Shown: piece after piece, positions 44,492 through 55,170 of the stretch | Position numbering within the stretch: the first letter of the stretch is position 1 | How the letters are laid out: every line of letters begins with the position of its first letter | Source: an uncultured Clostridia bacterium | Lineage (GTDB): Bacteria > Bacillota > Clostridia > UBA1381 > UMGS1253 | NCBI GenBank assembly: GCA_934456295.1 | Contig: CAKSHB010000005.1 | Location: 1 to 64,000 of the forward strand | Length of the DNA: 64,000 nt | Direction of reading: 5' to 3' | Made by a program: the position numbers and the translations under genes | Notes under the pieces: model-generated | Databases searched by the model: none | Seen by the model: only the letters and a program-made list of their open reading frames with translations | What the model was told of the DNA's origin: nothing

Positions 44492-45994
44492 ATGACTTTG
44501 CGTGAAAAAATACTGCCTATGCCGTCATCGGCAGAGGAAAAAAACTCAGAATTTATGTTTGACGGAAATATTGAAGTATTGTTTAATGAAGACGGTTTTG
44601 ATGCGGAATCATGCGCACTGTACAACCGGCTCTGGCACGGATTTTCCTACGGCGGCGCTCTCAGCTTTAAAAAATCGGCAGACATTAAGCCGCATACAAT
44701 ATGCACCGCCGGATATAATGATTTCCCCGATTTGGGCGAGTATGAATATGCCATATCCGTCGGCAGAAACGGTTTTTGCATGGTTTCCTCCGGCACAACC
44801 GGACTCATACATGCCCTTGTGAGCCTTATGCAGCTGATAAGTCCGCGTGCACTGCGCTCGGTACCGAAGCAGTTGTATATTCCATGCGGCATAATCAAAG
44901 ATAAGCCTGTGCTGAATTTCCGTTCCGTTCATTTGTGTGTATTTCCCGAAACAACTCTCGATTTCATAGAGAGAAGCATAACCATGGCGGGATTTGCAAA
45001 ATATTCACACATCATAATAGAGTTCTGGGGTATGATCAAGTTTGACTGTGCCGATTTTATGAGTTGGAATAACGCTTACACAAAAGATGAAATCAGACCG
45101 TTTATAAAGCTTGCAAAAACGCTCGGCATGGAGGTAATACCCATGCTTAACCACTTCGGTCATGCATCAATGTCAAGAGTAATAAGCGGCAAGCATGTTG
45201 CACTCGACAATGACCCCAACGCGGCGCTTTTATTTGAGCCCGACGGCTGGACATGGTGCCTGAGTAATCCCGACACAATCGCACTTTTAAAATTGATGCG
45301 CGAAGAATTGGCTGAGCTTTGCGGCAGCGGTAAATATTTCCATTTTGGCTGTGACGAGGCATATTCATTTGCAACCTGTGACATATGCAGCAAAAAGGAT
45401 AAGCTTAAAATGCTGACGGATTATCTGAACTATCTCGCCGATGAAGCAAAAGCTATGGGCAGAAAACCGATAATCTGGGGCGATATGTTTTTAGACTCGC
45501 AGAAATGGGATAAAAAATATTATGCGCTGAGCTGGCCGGAGCACGGTACGCACAAAATTCTCGACTGTCTTTCGCGTAATATAGTAATTGCCGACTGGCA
45601 GTATGAGGTTACCGACATAAACGTTGAGACTGCTGCCTATTTTAAGAAAAAGGGCTTTAATGTTGTTCTTTGTCCTTGGGATAACTTCAAAAACATAACC
45701 GCTCTCGGTGAATACGCAAAGCAAGAAAATATTTTCGGCGCCATAGCGACAACATGGCACACTCTGTATCAGAATTTTTATATGCTTTTCTGTGCGGCAG
45801 AGAGCTTCTGGAGCGTGCTTGACCGTGATGAAATGGATAAATACGGCTATATTATAGGGCGCAAATATGAAAATTATGAGCTTATTATGGCAAAATATCT
45901 GCGCTTTATATTCCCGAGCAAGGGACGTTATACCAAGAGCGGCTGGCACGAATATCAGATAAGCGCCGGCGGCGAATCGGCAAATCAGGAATAG
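44492..45994 (+). CDS. GH20-like glycosidase, copy A
   Basis: A 500-aa cytoplasmic protein with a small N-terminal alpha/beta domain (about 1-130) and a barrel resembling GH20 beta-hexosaminidases. The pair Asp288-Glu289 in HFGCDEAY corresponds to the catalytic DE of GH20 (HxGGDE). A CDIC motif follows. Substrate-assisted catalysis would imply an N-acetylhexosaminide substrate, but the binding residues are too divergent to be sure. Tandem paralogue of the next gene. Confidence 0.72.
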   Translation: MTLREKILPMPSSAEEKNSEFMFDGNIEVLFNEDGFDAESCALYNRLWHGFSYGGALSFKKSADIKPHTICTAGYNDFPDLGEYEYAISVGRNGFCMVSSGTTGLIHALVSLMQLISPRALRSVPKQLYIPCGIIKDKPVLNFRSVHLCVFPETTLDFIERSITMAGFAKYSHIIIEFWGMIKFDCADFMSWNNAYTKDEIRPFIKLAKTLGMEVIPMLNHFGHASMSRVISGKHVALDNDPNAALLFEPDGWTWCLSNPDTIALLKLMREELAELCGSGKYFHFGCDEAYSFATCDICSKKDKLKMLTDYLNYLADEAKAMGRKPIIWGDMFLDSQKWDKKYYALSWPEHGTHKILDCLSRNIVIADWQYEVTDINVETAAYFKKKGFNVVLCPWDNFKNITALGEYAKQENIFGAIATTWHTLYQNFYMLFCAAESFWSVLDRDEMDKYGYIIGRKYENYELIMAKYLRFIFPSKGRYTKSGWHEYQISAGGESANQE

Positions 45995-46029
45995 GAAAAG
46001 TTTAAAAACAACCTTACGGAGGCAAACAT

Positions 46030-47523
46030 ATGATGCTGAAAAATAAAATACTGCCAATGCCGCTTATTGCCGACAGGGCTGACGGCGAATTTCATTTCGG
46101 CGACAGTATAGACATACTCTGCAACGAACCATCATTTACCGACAGTGACATAGCTGTGTATAAAAAGCTGTGGAGTTCATTTTGCTGCGGTTCGGAAATC
46201 AATTTTATAAAATCCGATAAAATACAGACGCATTGTATCTGTACAGCTGGATATGAGTCAAACAATTGCTGCGGAGAATATGAGTATTGCATTTCTGCTG
46301 CGGAGGACGGTTTTTCTCTTTATGCAGGTACAAGAGAAGGCCTTATACATGCCTTTATATCGCTTTTGCAGACAGTAACGCCGTGCAGCATTGAAGGCGA
46401 GTTGGATTTATATGTTCCGGCATGCACGATAAAAGACAAACCCATGCTTGAAACGCGCATGATACACTTGTGTGTTTTTCCCGAAACAACTCTTGACTCG
46501 CTGAAAAAATTTGTCGTTCTTTCAGCTTTTGCAAAATTTTCTCATATAATCATAGAGTTCTGGGGCACACTCAGGTTTGACTGCGCAGACTATCTGTACT
46601 GGAAGGATTTTTCCTACACAAAGGACGAAATAAAACCGATTATAGAGCTTATACGCACACTCGGCGCAGAACCCGTTCCAATGCTGAACCATCTGGGACA
46701 TGCGCCGCAGTCAAGACGCGTATCGGGCAAGCACGTTGTGCTGGACAATAATCCGAAGAAAGCACTTTTATTTGAGCCTGACGGCTGGACATGGTGTCTG
46801 AGCAACCCCAAAACCCTTGCGCTTCTGAAAACTATGCGCGGCGAACTTACCGAGCTTTTCGGAAAAGGCAGCTATTTCCACTTTGGCTGTGATGAGACAT
46901 ATTCATATGCAACATGCGACATATGTGCAAAAAAAGACAGCCTCGAAATGCTCAAAAACTACTTCAATTTGCTTGCCGATGAGATGGCGCAAGAAGGCAG
47001 AAAAGCAATCATGTGGGGCGATATGTTTCTGGAACACGGCGCATGGGACGAAAAATACACTGCGCTCAGCTATCCCGAACACAATACGCACAAAATTCTC
47101 GACTGTCTTTCGCGTAATATAGTAATTGCCGACTGGCACTACAGGATTTTCGACAGCGATATTAAAACCGCAGAACATTTTAAAAACAAGGGTTTTGATG
47201 TTCTTTTGTGCCCGTGGGAAAATGCGGCAAATGTCAGTGCGCTGAGTGAGGCTGCAAAAAATCTTGAAATCAATGGCGCCATAGCGACAACATGGCACAC
47301 ACTCGAACAGGAGTTGGCACTGATTTTCTACAGTGCGGAGAATTTCTGGAGCAATTTGTGTGAAGAAAAAAGCGATAAATTCTATGATGCAATGCGTAAA
47401 TACGAACATACTCAGCTTTTCATGGCAAAATATTTGCGTCTGCTGTTCCCGAGCGGCGGCAGCTATTTAAACAGCGGCTGGCACGAACATCAGGCAGTAA
47501 CAAAAAGCGAAACATTTGCATAA
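46030..47523 (+). CDS. GH20-like glycosidase, copy B
   Basis: A 497-aa paralogue of the gene before it, collinear through its whole length, with HFGCDETY (Asp288-Glu289) and CDIC. The proteins are clearly diverged overall, yet share a 54-bp stretch identical in DNA (47085-47138 versus 45547-45600) and another of 26 bp (47275-47300 versus 45737-45762). Both enzymes may act on different linkages of one substrate. A terminator-like hairpin follows. Confidence 0.72.
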   Translation: MMLKNKILPMPLIADRADGEFHFGDSIDILCNEPSFTDSDIAVYKKLWSSFCCGSEINFIKSDKIQTHCICTAGYESNNCCGEYEYCISAAEDGFSLYAGTREGLIHAFISLLQTVTPCSIEGELDLYVPACTIKDKPMLETRMIHLCVFPETTLDSLKKFVVLSAFAKFSHIIIEFWGTLRFDCADYLYWKDFSYTKDEIKPIIELIRTLGAEPVPMLNHLGHAPQSRRVSGKHVVLDNNPKKALLFEPDGWTWCLSNPKTLALLKTMRGELTELFGKGSYFHFGCDETYSYATCDICAKKDSLEMLKNYFNLLADEMAQEGRKAIMWGDMFLEHGAWDEKYTALSYPEHNTHKILDCLSRNIVIADWHYRIFDSDIKTAEHFKNKGFDVLLCPWENAANVSALSEAAKNLEINGAIATTWHTLEQELALIFYSAENFWSNLCEEKSDKFYDAMRKYEHTQLFMAKYLRLLFPSGGSYLNSGWHEHQAVTKSETFA

Positions 47524-47528
47524 TTACA

Positions 47529-47566
47529 AAACCGCCTTATCGGCATGCATAGGGCGGTTTATTTTT
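47529..47566 (+). terminator. Terminator after the GH20-like pair
   Basis: AAACCGCC and GGGCGGTTT arms with a 15-nt interior, then ATTTTTCC. Read-through would still reach the phosphorylase gene. Confidence 0.75.
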
Positions 47567-47606
47567 CCGAAAATATAAAAACCGAATACGAAAGGATTGA
47601 AAAATT

Positions 47607-49910
47607 TTGATTAATGAACCTAAATTCAATCTCGTAACTGAGCAATATGACGTATCCTTTCCCGAATATTACAATATGAGCAAAACCTTCGGACATTTCT
47701 GCGATGACGGACGTTCATACAAGGTTACCGACTGCAAAGCGCCGCGCCCGTGGTTCTCGATTATGTGCAACGAAAAATTTGCCTCCATAAGAGCAACTGA
47801 CGGCAAGGGGCTTCTCGCATATAAAAGCTTTTACATGCGGCTCACAAAATATTACAGTGAAACCGACTATATGCTGCGCACACTTAACGGTGACCGCAAA
47901 ATCATTCTGGAGAATTGCTCCACAGGCAAAAAATATGACCTGTTCGGCGGCTGCGAAAATATGACTTTTACAGTGCGCCCCGGCTCATGCGAATACAGCG
48001 GAAGCTTTGATACCTTCTCATACAGCGCACTTATATTTGTGCCTGTGTCCGACCCGATTGAATGTATGCGGTTTTCGCTGAAAGCTCCTCCGAAAAGCAA
48101 GTTCAGGCTTTATACATATCAGGACTATGCATTTATCAACAACCGCGAAAGTATTGAAGAACACGAAAAGGCCGCAAAAAACATCACTGTTGCATATGAG
48201 TCTGACCGGGTAATTCTTCAGGCAGACAATATTGTCAATTTCGGCACAATATACGGCTTTATGGCGCAAAAAGACATAAAGCCGCACTGTGAAACATATT
48301 CGGACACGCTGAAAAGCATTGCTCAGACATACACTTTTTACCGCGCCGCCCCGGAAAAAGAAATCACAATCGGAGAAAACGGCGAATGCGAAGAATATAT
48401 TTTCACCGGCGCCGATACGAATGACTGCCATGAGCTGATTTCAAAGTATATAAACGGCGGCAAAAATGAATTTGACAGTCAATACAGCGCGCTTGAACGG
48501 AAATGGGACGAAATTATTTGCCGTAACTATTGTGAGCTGCCCGACAAAAACATGCAGTATTTTCTTAACATATGGCTCAAAAATCAGGTTCACGTTACGT
48601 CGCTCTACAACCGTTTCAGCATAATGGGCTACAGAGATATTCTCCAGGACAGCTGGGGCGCACTGTATGTTGACCCCTCGCTTACGCGTGAGCACATGCT
48701 GCTCGCCGCATCAAAAATGTATAATGACGGAAGATGTCCGCGTCAGTTTGATAAATACAGCGATATGCTCGACACACGTGATTTTGCCGATTCACCCGTA
48801 TGGCTGCCGATTACGCTGTCATATTACATAAAGGAAACAAACGATTTCGGCATACTGGACGAAAAGACAGCATATCTCGGCAGCGATGAAGTCACAACGC
48901 TGTCTGAGCATGTTCTGCGTTCGCTCGATTATATATATACCACGCGTGCCGGAAACGGTCTTGTTCTCATGCGCGGCGGCGACTGGCTCGACGGACTCGG
49001 CGGTCTTAACAAGCTCGGTGAGGCAACTTCGGTATGGCTCACAATGGCGGCATTTTATGCGCAGAACCTTATGGCGGAAATATTTGACCGTACGGGCGAA
49101 AAAGAAAAAGCAGAGCTTATGCGCTCGCGCAGCGCCGAATATAAAAATGCGGTAAACACCGCCGGTTGGAACGGCAAATGGTATTCATACGCCATAATAA
49201 ACGATACGGAGGTAATCGGTGCGCCCGATAATCCCGAGGGCAAAATCTTCTTAAACCCCCAGACATGGGCTATATTTACCGGAATTGCCGACGAAGAGAG
49301 GACAAAAAAGATAATGCGTGCGGTTGACATATATCTTACCACACAGTACGGCCCCGAGCTTATGGCGCCGCCGTATGTGAGCACAGGTCAAAACTACGGC
49401 AGACTGCAAAAGCAGCGTCCCGGCACATTTGCAAACGGCGCAATATACCTTCATGCCGGCTCATTTAAGGTATTTGCGGACGCAGCGCGCGGTGCGCTTG
49501 AAGAGGCGTATGATACATTTATGCGCCTGCTGCCGAACCACTGTGACAATCCTGCGTCAAGAAGGACAAGTGAGCCGTATGCCGTGGGCAACGTTCATTA
49601 CGGAAACGACCACCAGTGCTCGGGACTTAATCTGTACTCATGGTTCAGCGCTACGCCGTCATGGCTCATTCACGACGGTTTTGAAGCCTTGCTAGGTGTC
49701 ACACCCGAATTTGACGGGCTTCGTATACGTCCGCTGAATATTGACGGCTGGAATGAATACAGTCTTACAAGAACCTTCCGCGGCACAAAATACATCATAC
49801 ATTTTAAGCGTTCGGATAAAAACCGTATCACTGCGGACGGAAAGACAATTGATGGCAATTTAGTTATGAGTGATAAAAAAGAAGTGTATGTCGAAGTTGA
49901 ATTTTGCTGA
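47607..49910 (+). CDS. GH94-like disaccharide phosphorylase
   Basis: A 767-aa protein with the layout of GH94 inverting phosphorylases (cellobiose, chitobiose and related): an N-terminal beta-sandwich (about 1-280), a linker, an (alpha/alpha)6 barrel and a C-terminal strand domain with TPEFDGLRIRPL. The loop RGGDWLDGL has Asp462 where the general acid is expected (GDWND in characterised members). It would split an imported disaccharide with phosphate, giving a sugar 1-phosphate. The substrate cannot be read from sequence; the GH20-like neighbours make an amino sugar plausible. TTG start after AAAGGA. Confidence 0.82.
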   Translation: MINEPKFNLVTEQYDVSFPEYYNMSKTFGHFCDDGRSYKVTDCKAPRPWFSIMCNEKFASIRATDGKGLLAYKSFYMRLTKYYSETDYMLRTLNGDRKIILENCSTGKKYDLFGGCENMTFTVRPGSCEYSGSFDTFSYSALIFVPVSDPIECMRFSLKAPPKSKFRLYTYQDYAFINNRESIEEHEKAAKNITVAYESDRVILQADNIVNFGTIYGFMAQKDIKPHCETYSDTLKSIAQTYTFYRAAPEKEITIGENGECEEYIFTGADTNDCHELISKYINGGKNEFDSQYSALERKWDEIICRNYCELPDKNMQYFLNIWLKNQVHVTSLYNRFSIMGYRDILQDSWGALYVDPSLTREHMLLAASKMYNDGRCPRQFDKYSDMLDTRDFADSPVWLPITLSYYIKETNDFGILDEKTAYLGSDEVTTLSEHVLRSLDYIYTTRAGNGLVLMRGGDWLDGLGGLNKLGEATSVWLTMAAFYAQNLMAEIFDRTGEKEKAELMRSRSAEYKNAVNTAGWNGKWYSYAIINDTEVIGAPDNPEGKIFLNPQTWAIFTGIADEERTKKIMRAVDIYLTTQYGPELMAPPYVSTGQNYGRLQKQRPGTFANGAIYLHAGSFKVFADAARGALEEAYDTFMRLLPNHCDNPASRRTSEPYAVGNVHYGNDHQCSGLNLYSWFSATPSWLIHDGFEALLGVTPEFDGLRIRPLNIDGWNEYSLTRTFRGTKYIIHFKRSDKNRITADGKTIDGNLVMSDKKEVYVEVEFC

Positions 49911-49933
49911 TACAGTAAACTTTTGAATTAATA

Positions 49934-49962
49934 AATATCCGCCTGTTATGCAGGCGGATATT
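49934..49962 (+). terminator. Terminator of the phosphorylase gene
   Basis: AATATCCGCCTG, loop TTATG, CAGGCGGATATT: a 12-bp perfect stem just after the stop. Confidence 0.8.
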
Positions 49963-49970
49963 TATACGGC

Positions 49971-50006
49971 AAAAAAGCTGCCGCCCGTTCGGGCGGCAGC
50001 TTTTTT
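49971..50006. terminator. Bidirectional terminator, end of the V-ATPase operon
   Basis: A 16-bp perfect stem AAAAAAGCTGCCGCCC with loop GTTC, 10 bp from the stop of ntpD. Confidence 0.92.
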
Positions 50007-50015
50007 ATACTTATA

Positions 50016-50675
50016 TTATGCCTTATGCTTTGATTCTATATTTTCCGCAATCATCATGTCTTTAACCTTCATCAGTCTTGTCTGATTTCCGCGCTCATTT
50101 TCATCAAGCTTCATTGTAATGCTCTTGATAGTATCCTGATAATTTGGTATCATAACATGCTCAAGCGCATTTACGCGGCGGCGAGTCTTTTCGATTTCCT
50201 GTGCCAAAAGCTGCGCGCTTTTTTCCTTCTGCGCAAGCCGCAACATCGGTCCGAGCGCCTCGGAAAGCGAGTCTATCGCCCCGTCAAGCTGTGTAGATGT
50301 TGAGGCAAAGCCATACGGATATATTGATGATGTGTCGGTATTCTGCATTTTAAACTCAAACACAGGCACATCTACGCTCATTACGTTTTTACTCGAAACC
50401 TCGAGGCTCACGCTCTGCGACGGATATATTATCGACACCTCAAGCGACTCAGCGCTCATGAGTGCGCGTGCTATGAGGAAGTTATCGTTTGCCCTCTTTA
50501 AAAGCTGCTCAACCTCTTCACGCAAAACCTTGTTTTCACGCACAATGTCGAGAAATTGTTTCATAAGCTCATCGCGCTTATCTTTCAGCAGCTTATGTCC
50601 GCGCACAGCGGTCTTAAGCTGGCGTTTAAGCTTTGTGAGCTCCATTCGGGTAGGGTTAACACGCATTACAGCCAT
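50016..50675 (-). CDS. ntpD: V-type ATPase subunit D
   Basis: A 219-aa central-stalk subunit made of long coiled-coil helices at both ends, beginning RVNPTRMELTKLKRQLKTAVRGHKLLKDKRDEL, the family signature. It rotates inside the A3B3 ring. Last gene of the operon. Confidence 0.95.
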   Translation of the reverse strand: MAVMRVNPTRMELTKLKRQLKTAVRGHKLLKDKRDELMKQFLDIVRENKVLREEVEQLLKRANDNFLIARALMSAESLEVSIIYPSQSVSLEVSSKNVMSVDVPVFEFKMQNTDTSSIYPYGFASTSTQLDGAIDSLSEALGPMLRLAQKEKSAQLLAQEIEKTRRRVNALEHVMIPNYQDTIKSITMKLDENERGNQTRLMKVKDMMIAENIESKHKA

Positions 50676-50678
50676 GCA

Positions 50679-52061
50679 TTACTCCCCCTTTTTGATATCA
50701 TAGTATTTGTCAAGATATTCGTCCTTGATACGCTTCAGCTCACCGCGCGGCAGCATTCTCAGAAGCTCCCAGCCTATATCAAGCGTCTGCTCAATACTTC
50801 TGTCAGTCGTATATCCCTGCGACACATATTCTCTTTCAAATGCATCGGCAAAAGCCGCATACTTTTTATCTATTTCGGTAAGCGCAGCCTCACCAAGTAT
50901 TACCATAAGCTCTTTTGCCTCTTTGCCTCGTGCATACGCCGCAAAAAGCTGGTTCATGGTATCTGCATGGTCGGCACGCGTTTTCCCGTCGCCTATACCC
51001 TTATCCTTCAGACGTGAAAGTGACGGAAGTACGTCTATCGGAGGTGTGATGTTCTTTCTGTAAAGCTCACGCGACAGAATAATCTGTCCCTCTGTGATAT
51101 AGCCCGTAAGGTCGGGGATAGGGTGCGTTTTATCGTCCTCAGGCATCGTAAGTATCGGTATAAGCGTAACCGAACCGTCATGTCCGCGCTTTCTTCCCGC
51201 TCTTTCATACAGTGTTGCAAGGTCTGTATACATGTAGCCGGGATATCCGCGTCTGCCCGGAACTTCTTTTCTTGCCGCAGATACCTCACGGCATGCCTCG
51301 GCATAGTTTGTGATATCCGTTATGATTACAAGTACGTGCATATTCTGCTCATACGCAAGATATTCCGCCGCAGTCAGCGCCATACGCGGCGTTGAAATAC
51401 GCTCAATGGCAGGGTCGTTTGCAAGGTTTACAAACACAACGCTTCTGTCGATAGCGCCCGTCTTTGTGAAGTCTGAGATAAAGAAATCAGCCTCCTCAAA
51501 CGTTATGCCAACAGCCGCAAACACAACCGCAAAGTTCGACTCATCGCCGAGCACCTTCGCCTGTCTTGCAATCTGTGCCGCAAGGTTGGCATGCGGCAGA
51601 CCCGAGCCGGAGAAGATCGGAAGTTTCTGTCCGCGGACAAGCGTGTTAAGTCCGTCGATTGCACTCACGCCCGTCTGAATAAATTCGTCGGGGTAGTCAC
51701 GTGCCGCCGGATTTATCGGAAGTCCGTTTATATCTATACGCTTTTCGGGAATTATTTCGGGGCCGCCGTCTATCGGGCGTCCCATACCGTCAAATATGCG
51801 TCCGAGCATGTCGGGCGATACGCCAAGCTCAACGCCTCTGCCCAAAAAGCGCACCTTCGACTGTGCAATATTAATTCCGGCAGAGTTTTCAAAAAGCTGC
51901 ACAAGTGCGTCTGAACCGTTTATTTCAAGCACACGGCAGCGTCTTATTTCGCCGTTTGCAAGCTCGATTTCACCAAGCTCCTGATAGGTTACACCCTCAA
52001 CGCCTTTTACAAGCATCAGCGGTCCCGCAACCTCCTGTATGGTTTTATATTCTTTAGGCAT
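50679..52061 (-). CDS. ntpB: V-type ATPase subunit B
   Basis: A 460-aa non-catalytic nucleotide-site subunit. The P-loop is replaced by [11 protein letters not shown], as is normal for B. The conserved [22 protein letters not shown] is present. It alternates with A in the hexamer. One base separates it from ntpA. Confidence 0.97.
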   Translation of the reverse strand: MPKEYKTIQEVAGPLMLVKGVEGVTYQELGEIELANGEIRRCRVLEINGSDALVQLFENSAGINIAQSKVRFLGRGVELGVSPDMLGRIFDGMGRPIDGGPEIIPEKRIDINGLPINPAARDYPDEFIQTGVSAIDGLNTLVRGQKLPIFSGSGLPHANLAAQIARQAKVLGDESNFAVVFAAVGITFEEADFFISDFTKTGAIDRSVVFVNLANDPAIERISTPRMALTAAEYLAYEQNMHVLVIITDITNYAEACREVSAARKEVPGRRGYPGYMYTDLATLYERAGRKRGHDGSVTLIPILTMPEDDKTHPIPDLTGYITEGQIILSRELYRKNITPPIDVLPSLSRLKDKGIGDGKTRADHADTMNQLFAAYARGKEAKELMVILGEAALTEIDKKYAAFADAFEREYVSQGYTTDRSIEQTLDIGWELLRMLPRGELKRIKDEYLDKYYDIKKGE

Positions 52062-52062
52062 T

Positions 52063-53832
52063 CTACTCCGCCTCCTTCATTGTAAGCGCCTGCATCTCGC
52101 TCTCAATAAGCTTTTCCGTTTCCTCAAATTCCGCCTTCATTTTATCCTCGGCAACATACTTCATACGTCCTATTCTTTCCTCTATCGGCAGCTGCTCTAT
52201 TTTATCGGCTGTTGCGCCGTTTTCAAGCGCCTTGTTGCCCTTATCGTAAAAATCAAGCATGGTTTTGAGCATCATATGCTGCTTCTGGAGCGATGCATAC
52301 GTATCAATTTCATGGAAAGCGTTCTGGTGCAGATAGTCCTCACGCAGCATCTTCGCCGTTTCGAGAGTAAGTCTGTCCCTGTCGGACAATGCATCAACGC
52401 CGACAAGCTTAACTATTTCGTCAAGCTCTGCCTCCTCCTGCAAAATACGCATTGCACTGTGGCGCAGCTCTTTGAAATCGCTTGCCACATGCTCATCAAG
52501 CCAATCGCTCAGCCTGTCCGTATAAAGAGAATAACTTGTGAGCCAGTTTATCGCAGGGAAATGGCGCTTATATGCAAGTGATGAATCAAGTCCCCAGAAC
52601 ACCTTTACTATACGCAGTGTTGCCTGCGAAACCGGTTCGGATATATCGCCGCCCGGAGGCGAAACAGCGCCGATTGCTGTCAGTGCGCCCTCGCGCTCCT
52701 CGCTGCCGAGCGCAATTACTCTGCCGGCACGCTCATAGAACTGTGCCAGTCGGCTTGACAGATATGCGGGATATCCCTCCTCACCGGGCATTTCCTCGAG
52801 TCTGCCCGACATCTCACGCAGAGCCTCTGCCCAACGTGACGTTGAATCCGCCATGAGCGCAACACTGTAGCCCATGTCACGGAAATATTCCGCAATCGTG
52901 ATACCTGTATAAATGCTCGCCTCACGCGCCGCAACAGGCATATCCGATGTGTTTGCAATAAGAACCGTACGCTTCATGAGCGACTCGCCCGTACGCGGAT
53001 CCTTCAGCTCCGGAAATTCCATCAGAACGTCCGTCATCTCATTTCCGCGCTCGCCGCAGCCGATATATATAACTATATCTGCATCTGCCCATTTTGCAAG
53101 CTGGTGCTGCACGACTGTTTTACCGCTTCCGAACGGACCGGGAACCGCCGCAACACCGCCCTTTGCGAGCGGAAACAATGTATCGATTACACGCTGTCCC
53201 GTAACAAGCGGTTCTGTCGGCGGAAGCTTTTTCTTATACGGTCTTGCCACACGCACAGGCCACTTCTGAAGCATTGTTATGCTGTGTGTTTTGCCGTCTT
53301 TGTCAGTCAGCGTGCAAACTGTATCTTCTACTTTAAACTCGCCCTGCTTTATGTCGGTAATCACTCCCGACATGCCGTAGGGAACCATTATTCTGTGTTC
53401 AACAACAACAGTTTCCTGAACAGTACCGATGATATCTCCTGATTCAACCGTGTCGCCTTTTTTCTTAACCGGCACAAACTGCCATTTCTTGTCGCGGTCA
53501 ATCGACACAACATCTACTCCGCGCGTAATGTTCGGACCCATAACGCGGTACATTTCCGCAAGCGGACGCTGTATGCCGTCATATATGCGCTCTATAAGTC
53601 CCGGTCCAAGCTCAACGGAAAGCGGCGCTCCCGTCGAAACAACCGGCTCGCCCGGTCCGAGGCCCGATGTTTCCTCATATACCTGTACCGACGCCAGATC
53701 GCCGTGTATTTCTATTATCTCGCCTATCAAATGCTTATCCGATACACGCACAACGTCAAACATGTTTGCATCACGCATGCCCTCAGCAATTACGAGCGGT
53801 CCCGATACCTTTACAATTCTGCCATTGCTCAT
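52063..53832 (-). CDS. ntpA: V-type ATPase catalytic subunit A
   Basis: A 589-aa catalytic subunit. Walker [12 protein letters not shown], the A-specific non-homologous insertion (about 110-200), catalytic Glu in GCGERGNEM, and [16 protein letters not shown] 53832 is preferred since AGGTGA lies 8 nt upstream; a GTG 12 nt earlier overlaps that site. Confidence 0.97.
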   Translation of the reverse strand: MSNGRIVKVSGPLVIAEGMRDANMFDVVRVSDKHLIGEIIEIHGDLASVQVYEETSGLGPGEPVVSTGAPLSVELGPGLIERIYDGIQRPLAEMYRVMGPNITRGVDVVSIDRDKKWQFVPVKKKGDTVESGDIIGTVQETVVVEHRIMVPYGMSGVITDIKQGEFKVEDTVCTLTDKDGKTHSITMLQKWPVRVARPYKKKLPPTEPLVTGQRVIDTLFPLAKGGVAAVPGPFGSGKTVVQHQLAKWADADIVIYIGCGERGNEMTDVLMEFPELKDPRTGESLMKRTVLIANTSDMPVAAREASIYTGITIAEYFRDMGYSVALMADSTSRWAEALREMSGRLEEMPGEEGYPAYLSSRLAQFYERAGRVIALGSEEREGALTAIGAVSPPGGDISEPVSQATLRIVKVFWGLDSSLAYKRHFPAINWLTSYSLYTDRLSDWLDEHVASDFKELRHSAMRILQEEAELDEIVKLVGVDALSDRDRLTLETAKMLREDYLHQNAFHEIDTYASLQKQHMMLKTMLDFYDKGNKALENGATADKIEQLPIEERIGRMKYVAEDKMKAEFEETEKLIESEMQALTMKEAE

Positions 53833-53863
53833 GTTAACTCTCACCTGCTCTCAAATTTTTAGC

Positions 53864-54184
53864 TTACTTATCGTTAAATAATATGTCTGCTCCGACAGCT
53901 CTCTCCACACTCTTCTTTACTCCTGCCATACCTATACCAAGACTGCCCTGTATGCCGGGAATCAGGATTATCGCCGGAAGCTGTGAGTCTTTATATTCAT
54001 CAATTACGTCCATAACCTGTGCTGCCGCCTGCTCGGTTATATAAACCGCCGCATATCCCTCCGCAGCCATTTTTCTTATCCTGTCCGCAGTTTCTTTTTC
54101 GCCGCTTGTTTCAAACACATCAAGCCCGAGCGCTAGAAAGCCCATGACAGAATCTTTATCACCTATTACACCGATTTTATACAT
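53864..54184 (-). CDS. ntpG: V-type ATPase subunit F
   Basis: A 106-aa central-stalk subunit (called NtpG in Enterococcus, F elsewhere) with the CheY-like start YKIGVIGDKDSVMGFLALG and the AAVYITEQAA segment. It binds D and the ring. It overlaps ntpC by 8 bp. Confidence 0.93.
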   Translation of the reverse strand: MYKIGVIGDKDSVMGFLALGLDVFETSGEKETADRIRKMAAEGYAAVYITEQAAAQVMDVIDEYKDSQLPAIILIPGIQGSLGIGMAGVKKSVERAVGADILFNDK

Positions 54185-55166
54185 AGGCTATATTCAGCCT
54201 CCTTTTTATCAGCTCACTGTCCATGCTGTTGGTTTTGCCGACCATAATTATACGAAGCTGTTTTATTTCGTTATCCTTTGCGAAAATGTATGCAATGAGC
54301 GGCTCTGCGCCAAAAATAACGCGTTTTGCGCTTTTCATGTACTCAACAAGCATGTCGCCGCACGCCGTTTCAAACCCCGCCATATCCTTCTCGCCCGATA
54401 CCGCGTCAGCTATAAGCTGCGCATATTTTCCCGACGAAAACCTCTGAAGCAGTGTATCCTTCGCCTCACCGACTCCCATGGCAAGCGTATCGGCCGGTAT
54501 GCTTCCGCCCTCAAGCATTGCCCTTTTTGCAAAGGCATAGTCTTTTTCCATTCTGCGCAGACGTATCATTGTTTTTATATTAATCAGGTCGATTTTCATG
54601 CTTATAAGTCCCATGAGGAATTTGTTTCCGCTCAGTGCGGCAAATTTGCTCATTTCCTCAAAGCACGCCCTATCGATAATCATATCAACCAGCTGCGCAT
54701 TTTTATTCTTTGCAAACGATTCAAGCGCTTCATCAATTGCATTTGCAAATATGTCGGATATATCGCCGCCGCGGCGCTCACGCACCGCCTCCTTCAGCTT
54801 ATCCTTCGATGTGCGCGAACGTCCGCTGAGAAGATAGTCGAGATTTTTTCCTATAAATTCTGCCTTCAGAAGAACCTTCAGATTATAATAATCGTTCTCT
54901 ATCAAAAACACATCAAATATCTCAGGCTCGGGCGCCATTGAATACACAAGGCTGTATGCCTCATCAAGCGCCTGTTCAAAGGAAATCTCGTAGTCCTCCT
55001 CCGCTTTATATCCCGCGTCATAAATCATGCGCAATGCGTCCGCGGCGGTTTTTGCCTCGGCAATCTGCATGATTTTGCCGCTGTCAAGCAAGCTTCGCTC
55101 AACCGCATGGATACGGCTCACGGAATAAGCGTAATCTGTATCTTTAATTTTGCTCACCTGCGCCAC
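54177..55166 (-). CDS. ntpC: V-type ATPase subunit C
   Basis: A 329-aa funnel-shaped subunit (d-type) connecting the central stalk to the membrane ring. Helical throughout, with the family features YAYSVSRIHAVERSLL, NDYYNLKVLLKAEF and the C-terminal AYIFAKDNEIKQLRIIM. Confidence 0.94.
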   Translation of the reverse strand: MAQVSKIKDTDYAYSVSRIHAVERSLLDSGKIMQIAEAKTAADALRMIYDAGYKAEEDYEISFEQALDEAYSLVYSMAPEPEIFDVFLIENDYYNLKVLLKAEFIGKNLDYLLSGRSRTSKDKLKEAVRERRGGDISDIFANAIDEALESFAKNKNAQLVDMIIDRACFEEMSKFAALSGNKFLMGLISMKIDLINIKTMIRLRRMEKDYAFAKRAMLEGGSIPADTLAMGVGEAKDTLLQRFSSGKYAQLIADAVSGEKDMAGFETACGDMLVEYMKSAKRVIFGAEPLIAYIFAKDNEIKQLRIIMVGKTNSMDSELIKRRLNIAYV

Positions 55167-55170
55167 ATCC

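Noticed and set aside
44492..47523. Reading the two GH20-like genes as one gene split by a frameshift
   Set aside because: Both are full length, collinear paralogues with their own starts and ribosome sites.
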